Shown piece after piece: positions 1 through 5,904 of a DNA stretch of 9,369 bases (positions are counted from its first letter, which is position 1; every line of letters begins with the position of its first letter). The stretch is from Rhodospirillales bacterium. Lineage in GTDB: Bacteria; Pseudomonadota; Alphaproteobacteria; CACIAM-22H2. The stretch covers positions 1 through 9,369 of the forward strand of contig JACQAF010000224.1 of assembly GCA_016195145.1 (NCBI GenBank), in the 5' to 3' direction. The notes below the pieces were generated by a model, which was not told where the DNA came from, did no database searches, and saw only the letters and a list, made by a program, of their open reading frames with translations. Position numbers and translations under genes: made by a program.

Positions 1-1608
1 CGCGCGGCGGCGGCGCGCGAGGGGCGCAAGCCGCAGACAGCCGAACTGCTGAACTCATGGGGCGGGGCGACTATCGCTTATCGCCGCCGCCTGATCGATT
101 CGCCAAGCTACACCCTCAATCACGAGGAAGTCGCCAAGGCGCTGGAAGAAGGCGTGCGCTTCGCCGAGGGGCTGACGCCGGTGGCCGTGGAAACCGACAG
201 CTTCGGCCACGCCAAGGCGCTGCGCCTTGCGCGCGCGCGCGACGGCGCGAAGGAAGAAGTCGTATTGCCGGCCCGCGCCATCCTGATCGCCGCCGGCACG
301 CAGCCCAACACGGTGCTCGCCCGCGAGGACGAAGCGCATGTGAAGCTCGACGGCAAATATTTCGCCGCCGTCGACGAAGCAGGCCATCCGGTCAAGCCGC
401 AGCCCGCGATCTCCAAGCCCGAGCGGGTCGAAGTGCTGATGTCGTTAACGCCCGATGGACGCGCGATCAGTTTCTTCGGCGATCTCCACCCTTCGTTCGC
501 CGGCAACGTGGTCAAGGCGATGGGCGGAGCCAAGCAGGGCTATCCGGTGGTCAGCCGCGTGCTCGCGCGCCGGGCGCCAGGCGCGGTGTCGCCCGCGGCG
601 CTGATCGAGCGGCTGGACGACGAGTTGCGCGCGCGCGTGCACGCGGTCAACCGCCTGACGCCGACTATCGTCGAGGTCGTGGTGCGCGCCCCGCGCGCGG
701 CGCGCGCCTTCCAGCCGGGACAGTTCTACCGGCTGCAAAATTTTGAAACGCTGTCGCACCGCGTCGATGGCACCGTACTGGCGATGGAAGGCCTCGCCAT
801 GACCGGCGCCTGGGTCGACCGCGAGAAGGGCCTGCTGTCGATCATCGCCCTTGAAATGGGCGGCTCGTCGGACCTGTGCGCGCTGCTGAAGCCGGGCGAA
901 CCGGTGGTGCTGATGGGGCCGACCGGAACGCCGACCGAAATTCCGGCCGGCGAAACGGCGATACTGGTCGGCGGCGGGCTGGGCAACGCGGTGCTGTTCT
1001 CGATCGGCGCCGCGCTGCGCGCCGCTGGCTCGAAGGTGATCTATTTCGCCGGGTACAAGAAGGTCAGCGACCGCTACAAGGTGCCGCAGATCGAAGCGGC
1101 GGCGGATATCATCGTTTGGGCCTGCGACGAAGCGCCGGGATTCACCCCCGGCCGCAAGCAGGACCTGACCTTTGTCGGCAACATCGTCGATGCGATGGCG
1201 GCCTATGGCTCGGGGCGTCTCGGTCTGGCGCCGATCCCGCTTTCGACCGCCGACCGATTGATCGTCATCGGCTCGGACCGCATGATGGCGGCGGTCGGCG
1301 CCGCCCGGCACGGCGTTCTTGCGCCCCATCTCAAGCCCGATCATACGGCTGTCGCCTCGATCAATTCGCCGATGCAGTGCATGATGAAGGAGATTTGCGC
1401 CCAGTGCCTGCAGCCGCACCGCGATCCGGTGACCGGCAAAGAGACGATCGTGTTCTCGTGCTTCAACCAGGATCAACCGCTCGACCGGGTGGATTTCCGC
1501 GCCCTCGGCGAGCGTCTCGGCCAGAATGCGGTGCAGGAAAAGCTGACCGCACAGTGGATCGACCGGTGCCTCAAGCGCCTGGCGTTGCGACGGTCGGCGG
1601 CGGAGTGA
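1..1608 (+). CDS. Large FAD/NAD(P)/[2Fe-2S] oxidoreductase, GltD-like plus PyrK/NfnA-like (5' end outside window)
   Basis: The reading frame is open from base 1, so the 535 codons seen are only the C-terminal part; the ATG at 154 is internal. In visible residues, 1-155 look like the end of a GltD/NfnB-type FAD domain, with AAGTQPN (97-103) and an FFGD stretch followed by GNVVKAMGGAKQGYP (about 158-182), matching the AGGD...GNVVxA helix. Then comes a ferredoxin-reductase/PyrK-like module: flavin-binding PGQFYRLQNF (about 239-248), GPTGTP (306-311), NAD-site VGGGLGNAV (323-331) and DRMMAAV (426-432). A cysteine cluster C460-x5-C466-x2-C469-x17-C487 would hold a [2Fe-2S] centre. Inference: a cytosolic enzyme passing electrons between a pyridine nucleotide and an acceptor through two flavins and an Fe-S cluster; the true donor and acceptor are unknown. 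It is followed after one base by a kinase gene. The domain calls are fairly sure, the substrate is not. Confidence 0.85.
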   Translation, partial: RAAAAREGRKPQTAELLNSWGGATIAYRRRLIDSPSYTLNHEEVAKALEEGVRFAEGLTPVAVETDSFGHAKALRLARARDGAKEEVVLPARAILIAAGTQPNTVLAREDEAHVKLDGKYFAAVDEAGHPVKPQPAISKPERVEVLMSLTPDGRAISFFGDLHPSFAGNVVKAMGGAKQGYPVVSRVLARRAPGAVSPAALIERLDDELRARVHAVNRLTPTIVEVVVRAPRAARAFQPGQFYRLQNFETLSHRVDGTVLAMEGLAMTGAWVDREKGLLSIIALEMGGSSDLCALLKPGEPVVLMGPTGTPTEIPAGETAILVGGGLGNAVLFSIGAALRAAGSKVIYFAGYKKVSDRYKVPQIEAAADIIVWACDEAPGFTPGRKQDLTFVGNIVDAMAAYGSGRLGLAPIPLSTADRLIVIGSDRMMAAVGAARHGVLAPHLKPDHTAVASINSPMQCMMKEICAQCLQPHRDPVTGKETIVFSCFNQDQPLDRVDFRALGERLGQNAVQEKLTAQWIDRCLKRLALRRSAAE

Positions 1609-1609
1609 G

Positions 1610-2653
1610 ATGCCGATGCGTTCGCAACCGGGCGGCACGCCTGCGATCGAGGATGCAAGGCAGGCTCTCGTCCGGCTCGGCCTGATCGACCGTTATGACT
1701 GGCCGACCTTCGCGCCGCTGCTCGGTGGCGTCGCCTCGGATATCTGGCGGGTCGACCTGCCGGACGGGCCGGTCTGCGTCAAGCGCGCGCTCGGCCGCCT
1801 GCGCGTCGCCCAGGACTGGATCGCCCCGGTCGAGCGCAGCGCCAACGAAGTCGCCTGGTTGAAGATGGCCGGGGGCATCGTGCCCGAAGCCGTGCCGCGC
1901 GTCATCGCCGCGGACACGGAAACGAATCTGTTTGTCATGGAGTATCTCGATCCGGCGGTGCATCGCTTGTGGAAATTCCAGCTACGCGACGGTGTCGCCG
2001 ATTCGGCGACGGCAACGGCGGTGGCCGAACGGATCGTACGCGTACATACCGCGACGGCCGGCGACGCGGAAATCGCGGCGCGGTTCGCCGCCGATGCGGT
2101 TTTCTACGCGATCCGGATCGAGCCTTATCTGGTGGCGACGGCGGGGCATTGCGAGAATATCGGCTGGAGCGACGAGGCGAGCGCGCTACGCGCCCTTGCC
2201 TCGACGACTGCCGATACCCGTCTCGCGCTGATCCATGGCGATGTCAGCCCAAAAAACATTCTCGTCGGCCCGCGCGGCCCGGTCTTTCTCGATGCCGAGG
2301 CGACGACCTATGGCGATCCGGCCTTCGATCTCGCATTCTGCCTCAACCATCTCCTGCTCAAATGCTTGTGGCGCCCGACAACGGCGGGTGGATTTCTCGA
2401 ATGTTTCGACGCCATGGCGACGGCCTATCTTGCCGGCGTCACCTGGGAGGACAAGGCGCGCATCGAGGCCCGTGTCGCGCGATTGCTGCCTGGGCTTCTG
2501 CTGGCGCGGGTCGACGGCAAATCGCCGGTCGAATACCTTGTCCACGAGCGCGACCGCGAATTCGTGCGACGGGTGGCACGACGGTTTCTGCGCCAGTTGC
2601 CGCAACAGCTGAACTCGATCCGCCGCGCCTGGACCGACGAACTCAGCCGATAA
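1610..2653 (+). CDS. APH-family (aminoglycoside phosphotransferase fold) small-molecule kinase
   Basis: The 347-residue protein has the protein-kinase-like phosphotransferase fold. The N-lobe has a glycine-containing loop at LLGGVASDIWRV (37-48) and a likely ATP-contacting lysine K58 in VCVKRAL. The C-lobe has the catalytic Brenner-type motif HGDVSPKNIL, with D211 as base and N216 as metal ligand, then FLDAE with D228 as the DFG-equivalent, and GDPAFDLAF (235-243). All key residues are present, so it should be an active ATP-dependent kinase of a small hydroxylated molecule in the cytosol. The family also includes methylthioribose, choline and homoserine kinases, and nothing here shows drug resistance. 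The start is the ATG lying one base after the upstream stop (TGAGATG), with GGAG four bases before it; a second ATG two codons on is possible. The tight spacing implies co-transcription and perhaps translational coupling with the oxidoreductase. Fold is confident, substrate unknown. Confidence 0.86.
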   Translation: MPMRSQPGGTPAIEDARQALVRLGLIDRYDWPTFAPLLGGVASDIWRVDLPDGPVCVKRALGRLRVAQDWIAPVERSANEVAWLKMAGGIVPEAVPRVIAADTETNLFVMEYLDPAVHRLWKFQLRDGVADSATATAVAERIVRVHTATAGDAEIAARFAADAVFYAIRIEPYLVATAGHCENIGWSDEASALRALASTTADTRLALIHGDVSPKNILVGPRGPVFLDAEATTYGDPAFDLAFCLNHLLLKCLWRPTTAGGFLECFDAMATAYLAGVTWEDKARIEARVARLLPGLLLARVDGKSPVEYLVHERDREFVRRVARRFLRQLPQQLNSIRRAWTDELSR

Positions 2654-2707
2654 GCGCACTCCGGCTGGCGTGGGGCGCAAGGCTGAAGCGACGATCCGCT
2701 GGGGACG

Positions 2708-4408
2708 TTAGCCCAGGCGTTCGATTACGCCGCCCGATTTGAGGATAAGGCGAGGCGGTGCGACGGCCGACGCCGCCTTGGCCGGTTTCGGCATGGCGGC
2801 GGGCCTGCCGAACAGATAGCCTTGGCCGAAATGGACGCCGAGGGATTTTATCTCCGCCGCCTGGGCGTCGGTCTCGACCATCTCGGCGATGGTGTGCACG
2901 CCGATCTCCCGGCACAGCGCGGCGATCGATCTGAGCAGCGCCTTGTCGCGGCTCTTCGCAATCGCGTCCTTGACGTATTTGCCGTCGATCTTGACGAAAT
3001 CGACGGCGAAGGCGTGCAGATAGTGGAACGAGGCGGCGCCGGCCCCGAAATCGTCGAGGCACACCTTGAAGCCTCGCTTACGCAGCGACTTCAGGATTTT
3101 CCGGGTCGTCTCCACATGCACAACGGCGGCGGATTCAGTCAATTCGAACATCAACCGTCCGGCGACGCCGGGATGAGCGGCGAGCAAGGCCTCGAGTTCG
3201 GCGATGAAAGCGGCGCTTTCGAACGACCGCCCGGAAATATTCACCGCGATCGGCGGCGACGCGGCGACGCCGCGCTCCTCGATCAGGTGAATGACGCGGG
3301 CGCAGACGGCGAGGTCGAACTCGGCCACCACGCCGACCTGTTCGGCGAAGGCGACGACCTCGGCCGGCGATGCGTTGTCGGGAAAACGCGAAAGCGCCTC
3401 GTAATGATGGATGTCGTGCGTCGCCAGAGCGACGATCGGCTGGAAAACCAGCGAGAAGCGACCGGCGCCGATGGTGCTGCGCAGCTCGGCGACGCGCTCG
3501 ACGGTTTCGCCGAGCACGCCCTTGAGACCGTCGGCGAGCGAGGCGATGGCGAATGCGCCGTCCTTGTTGGCGGCGAATTTGTTGAGAGAGTAAACCAGCG
3601 CCCGACCGACATCGACCTCGCCCAGCGAGCCACGCGCAACGTCGACGGTCAGGGCCGATACGCCGACGCCTTCGCCCCCGGGATCGATGCCGGCGGCGAG
3701 ATCGGAAATCTGCCGGGCGAGAATGTCGGGATCGAGGCGGTCATTGTGCAGCACGCCGTAGCGGCCATCGTCGATCTGCCCGGCGGCGTCGCCGCCGGCC
3801 GAATGGGCGCGCAGATGCCGGCCGACGGCGGCGAGGAACCCGGCGGAAAGCTCGTCATCGACCCGGGCGCGCATGGCGTCGAGCCCGTCGAGGCGGAACA
3901 GGGTCAGCGTCGGCGCCGGATCGATGCCGGCTTGGATGCGCTTCGTGGCCAGCCGCGCGAATTCATCCTTGGCGAACAGGCCGGTTTGCTCGTCGCGTGT
4001 GCCGGGGCGATCGGCGACCGGCAATCCCGGCATCGGCACGCTCAGCGACAGGTGATAGAAGCGCTGTTCGTCAGGCAGGCGACAACCGCCGAGCACGACG
4101 GCGCCGGCGGAATCGGCGGCGAGTCGTACGGCGATCGGCGATATCCGGCCGCCGCGCGCGAGCGAACCGAGCAGCACCTTGACCAGCGGCCGGTCGAGCG
4201 GCGACAGAAGATCGAGAAACTGGCGGCCGACGAGGTCATCCGGCGCCTGGTTGGTTAGGCTCTGCGACGCGCCTGTCGTGAAGCGGATGACGCCGGTATC
4301 GTCGACCTCGAGTAACAGATCGGCGGCAGCGAAGGCGAAGGCGACGAATCGGTCGCGCTCGGCCTTGAGGCTGGCGGAATTACGTACGGGGTCGGCGGCG
4401 ACGCTCAT
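2708..4408 (-). CDS. PAS - degenerate GGDEF - EAL protein, probable cyclic-di-GMP phosphodiesterase
   Basis: The protein has 566 residues from the chosen ATG. Residues 15-125 resemble a PAS sensor fold (LLLEVDDTGVIRF, then a DLVGRQFLDLLSP segment). Residues 138-295 resemble a GGDEF domain that has lost its active site: the opening motif reads DEQTGLFAKDEF, and IDDGRYGVL (212-220) replaces the GGDEF signature. Residues 305-540 are an EAL domain with the usual catalytic set: E337 in EALSRF, N390 in NISGRSF, E422 in FELTES, D452/D453 in DDFGAG, K473 in VKIDGK, E509 in AEMVET and Q529 in GQGYLFGRP. It should hydrolyse cyclic di-GMP, with the N-terminal parts acting as regulators. No membrane segment is seen, so it is probably cytosolic. 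A TTG 32 codons upstream would extend it, but the extension runs through the promoter and inverted repeat, while the ATG has GAGG six bases before it. It may be monocistronic. Confidence 0.9.
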   Translation of the reverse strand: MSVAADPVRNSASLKAERDRFVAFAFAAADLLLEVDDTGVIRFTTGASQSLTNQAPDDLVGRQFLDLLSPLDRPLVKVLLGSLARGGRISPIAVRLAADSAGAVVLGGCRLPDEQRFYHLSLSVPMPGLPVADRPGTRDEQTGLFAKDEFARLATKRIQAGIDPAPTLTLFRLDGLDAMRARVDDELSAGFLAAVGRHLRAHSAGGDAAGQIDDGRYGVLHNDRLDPDILARQISDLAAGIDPGGEGVGVSALTVDVARGSLGEVDVGRALVYSLNKFAANKDGAFAIASLADGLKGVLGETVERVAELRSTIGAGRFSLVFQPIVALATHDIHHYEALSRFPDNASPAEVVAFAEQVGVVAEFDLAVCARVIHLIEERGVAASPPIAVNISGRSFESAAFIAELEALLAAHPGVAGRLMFELTESAAVVHVETTRKILKSLRKRGFKVCLDDFGAGAASFHYLHAFAVDFVKIDGKYVKDAIAKSRDKALLRSIAALCREIGVHTIAEMVETDAQAAEIKSLGVHFGQGYLFGRPAAMPKPAKAASAVAPPRLILKSGGVIERLG

Positions 4409-4414
4409 AAAATG

Positions 4415-4418
4415 CCTC
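4415..4418 (-). promoter_or_regulatory. Shine-Dalgarno site fixing the EAL gene start
   Basis: On the minus strand GAGG lies six bases before the ATG at 4408. No comparable site precedes the upstream in-frame TTG at 4504 in what I can see, so this site favours the shorter protein. Confidence 0.6.
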
Positions 4419-4419
4419 G

Positions 4420-4439
4420 ATGGCGCGGAATTGCGCCAT
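4420..4439. repeat. Perfect 7-bp inverted repeat over the EAL gene's likely transcription start
   Basis: The sequence reads ATGGCGC-GGAATT-GCGCCAT, two perfect 7-bp arms around a 6-bp spacer. It overlaps the downstream edge of a TATTAT -10 candidate by two bases and ends one base short of the GAGG ribosome site of the leftward gene. It could be a repressor operator, or in the mRNA a hairpin next to the ribosome site. Which one cannot be told from sequence alone. Confidence 0.5.
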
Positions 4440-4466
4440 AATACAACCCTTAACACTAGCGTGACT
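4438..4466 (-). promoter_or_regulatory. Candidate sigma70-type promoter of the EAL gene
   Basis: On the minus strand TATTAT (4438-4443) matches five of six bases of the -10 consensus. The -35 position is poor: the best nearby hexamers (AGTCAC or GTCACG around 4460-4466) match only about half of TTGACA. Transcription would begin near 4431, giving a leader of about 23 bases. A weak -35 suggests help from an activator, or another sigma factor. Confidence 0.3.
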
Positions 4467-4494
4467 GCGGTTAACGAACCCTTGCAACCGAATT

Positions 4495-4514
4495 CCGGCC
4501 GCAATTGTGGCTGG
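4495..4514. promoter_or_regulatory. 20-bp dyad in the divergent region, possible operator
   Basis: CCGGCCGCAATTGTGGCTGG is a palindrome in eight of ten half-site positions (pattern CCnGCCnCAA-TTGnGGCnGG), centred between 4504 and 4505. It lies about 20 bases upstream of the putative -35 of the transporter operon and about 50 bases from the -10 of the leftward gene. It could bind a dimeric regulator of either. GC-rich DNA produces such dyads by chance fairly often, so this is only a candidate. Confidence 0.3.
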
Positions 4515-4534
4515 GTGCGGCGATTTTACCTGTT

Positions 4535-4562
4535 TTGCACTGCACCAATGATCCGCTAAGTT
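4535..4562 (+). promoter_or_regulatory. Weak candidate promoter of the transporter operon
   Basis: TTGCAC (4535-4540) and TAAGTT (4557-4562) are separated by 16 bases. The -35 is plausible and the -10 is poor, matching three of six. It is the best pair I could find before the binding-protein gene; a regulated or non-sigma70 promoter is equally possible. Confidence 0.22.
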
Positions 4563-4567
4563 CTATC

Positions 4568-4584
4568 CCCGCCGCAGGGGCGGG
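4568..4584 (+). promoter_or_regulatory. GC leader hairpin before the binding-protein gene
   Basis: CCCGCC (4568-4573) pairs with GGCGGG (4579-4584) around a five-base loop GCAGG. If transcription starts just after the proposed -10, this stem would sit at the very 5' end of the mRNA, ten bases before the ribosome site. It might stabilise the message. No U-tract follows, so it is not a terminator. Confidence 0.3.
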
Positions 4585-4593
4585 CGATTCGAC

Positions 4594-4600
4594 AGGAGGT
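4594..4600 (+). promoter_or_regulatory. Strong Shine-Dalgarno site of the binding-protein gene
   Basis: AGGAGGT matches the anti-Shine-Dalgarno consensus fully and lies eight bases before the ATG at 4609. It is the strongest ribosome site in the window, as expected for a binding protein made in excess over its transporter. Confidence 0.8.
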
Positions 4601-4608
4601 TTGGGACA

Positions 4609-5826
4609 ATGCTTGGACGTCGCCAGTTTATCGTACGCACCGCCGTTGCCAGCGCTTTTGCCGCCGCCGCGCCCTATGTTGCGCGCGCCCAGGGCGGGCC
4701 GATCAAGATCGGCGAGATCAACAGCTATACGGCGATCCCGGCTTTCACCCTGCCCTATCGCAATGGCTGGCGCCTAGCGGTCGACGAAGTCAACGCTACT
4801 GGCGGCGTGCTCGGCCGGCAGATCGAGGTGATCAGCCGCGACGACGCCGGCAAGCCCGAAGACGCCGTGCGGCTCGCCGGCGAACTCGTGAACAACGAGA
4901 AGGTGGCGCTGCTCGCCGGCACGTTCCTGTCCAATGTCGGGCTCGCGGTCAGCGACTTCGCCAGACAGAACAAAACCTTTTTCCTCGCCGCCGAACCGCT
5001 CAGCGATGCCATCACCTGGGCGCAGGGGAACCGCTATACGTTTCGCCTGCGGCCCTCGACCTATATGCAGGCGGCGATGCTGGCCGAAGAGGCGGCGAAG
5101 TTGCCGGCCCGCCGCTGGGCGGTCGTCGCCCCTAATTATGAATACGGCCAGTCGGCGGTGAAATGGTTCAAGACGCTGCTGACCGCGGCGCGGCCGGACG
5201 TACAGTTCGTCGTCGAGCAATATCCGTCGCTGGGCCGCATCGACGCCGGCGCCACCGTGCAAGCGATCGCCGCCGCCAATCCCGAGGCGATCTATAACGT
5301 CACCTTCGGCGCCGACCTGACCAACTTCGTCCGCCAGGGCAACACGCGCGGCCTGTTCGAGCGCCGCGCGGTGGTCAGCCTGCTCACCGGCGAGCCGGAA
5401 TATCTCGACCCGCTGAAGGACGAAACGCCGACGGGATGGATCGTCACCGGCTATCCGTGGGACCAGATCGACACGCCGGTCCACAAGCGCTTCGCCGAAA
5501 GCTATCGGGCGAAATTCAAGGATTATCCGCGCCTCGGCTCGGTGGTCGGTTACGAAACCTTCCGGGCGATCGCCGCGGCGATCGGCAAGGCGGGCGGTGC
5601 GGACGCCGAGAAGCTGGTCGGCGCGACGCGCGGCCTGAAGCTCGACTCGGTGTTCGGTCCGATCGAATTTCGCGCCATCGATCATCAATCGACGCTCGGT
5701 GCCTTCGTCGGCAAGACGGCGGTGCGCGACGGCCGCGGCGTGATGGTCGACTGGCGTTACGCCGACGGCCGCAACTATCTGCCGCCGGACGGCGAGGTGC
5801 GGAAATTGCGCCCGCAGGACACCTGA
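4609..5826 (+). CDS. Periplasmic substrate-binding protein of a HAAT/branched-chain amino acid ABC importer (LivK-like)
   Basis: The protein has 405 residues. Residues 1-27 form an export signal with twin arginines (R4R5 in GRRQFIV), a hydrophobic alanine-rich core and a probable cleavage at ARA|Q28, so export by the Tat route is likely. The mature part is a type I periplasmic binding protein (Peripla_BP_6 / LivK fold). Family hallmarks are PIKIGEINSY at its start, the EVNATGGVLGRQIEVISRDD segment (about 64-84) and the NVTFGADLTNFVRQG segment (about 228-243). There is no lipobox cysteine, so it should be soluble in the periplasm. Permease and ATPase genes follow, so it should capture the ligand and deliver it to the fused permease. 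The ligand could be a branched-chain or other amino acid, an amide, or an aromatic or short-chain acid; I cannot tell which. The start is fixed by a strong AGGAGG site. Family is confident. Confidence 0.9.
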   Translation: MLGRRQFIVRTAVASAFAAAAPYVARAQGGPIKIGEINSYTAIPAFTLPYRNGWRLAVDEVNATGGVLGRQIEVISRDDAGKPEDAVRLAGELVNNEKVALLAGTFLSNVGLAVSDFARQNKTFFLAAEPLSDAITWAQGNRYTFRLRPSTYMQAAMLAEEAAKLPARRWAVVAPNYEYGQSAVKWFKTLLTAARPDVQFVVEQYPSLGRIDAGATVQAIAAANPEAIYNVTFGADLTNFVRQGNTRGLFERRAVVSLLTGEPEYLDPLKDETPTGWIVTGYPWDQIDTPVHKRFAESYRAKFKDYPRLGSVVGYETFRAIAAAIGKAGGADAEKLVGATRGLKLDSVFGPIEFRAIDHQSTLGAFVGKTAVRDGRGVMVDWRYADGRNYLPPDGEVRKLRPQDT

Positions 5827-5848
5827 GCGGTCGTACATTGTAGCTGAG

Positions 5849-5870
5849 GCCCGGCGCGACGCCGCCGGGC
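5849..5870 (+). promoter_or_regulatory. Intercistronic GC hairpin between binding-protein and permease genes
   Basis: GCCCGGCG (5849-5856) pairs perfectly with CGCCGGGC (5863-5870) around a six-base loop. No U-tract follows, so it is unlikely to be a full terminator. It lies in the only real gap inside the operon. It could protect the 3' end of the binding-protein message or partly stop transcription, giving more binding protein than permease; that role is an inference from its position. Confidence 0.45.
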
Positions 5871-5904
5871 GTTATCCGTCGGTCCCAAACCGGATGGGCC
5901 CCGC

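Noticed and set aside
154..156. ATG as the true start of the oxidoreductase
   Set aside because: The frame is open and domain-like back to base 1, so this methionine is internal.
445..1638. A 397-codon minus-strand frame opposite the oxidoreductase
   Set aside because: It is an Arg/His/Gln-rich shadow of a well-supported gene.
1610..2653. An antibiotic-resistance aminoglycoside kinase
   Set aside because: The fold is shared by many metabolic kinases, and the tight link with an oxidoreductase gene points to metabolism; nothing specific for aminoglycosides is seen.
2654..2707. A bidirectional terminator in the convergent gap between the kinase and EAL genes
   Set aside because: Only short four-bp stems and no T-tract on either strand were seen.
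2822..4258. A 478-codon plus-strand frame opposite the EAL gene
   Set aside because: The minus strand has every EAL motif in place; the plus-strand product is low-complexity and Gly/Glu/Arg-rich with no recognisable domain.
4450..4475. A full CtrA binding site
   Set aside because: The two TTAA boxes are 17 bases apart instead of seven; kept only as a weak remark.
4409..4504. N-terminal extension of the EAL protein to a TTG at 4504
   Set aside because: The extension crosses the likely promoter and inverted repeat, while the ATG at 4408 has a well-spaced GAGG.
4535..4550. A sigma54 promoter for the transporter operon
   Set aside because: The region lacks the paired GG and GC at -24/-12 spacing.
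4774..5838. A 354-codon minus-strand frame opposite the binding-protein gene
   Set aside because: It is an Arg/Asp-rich shadow; the plus strand carries a signal peptide and LivK-family motifs.
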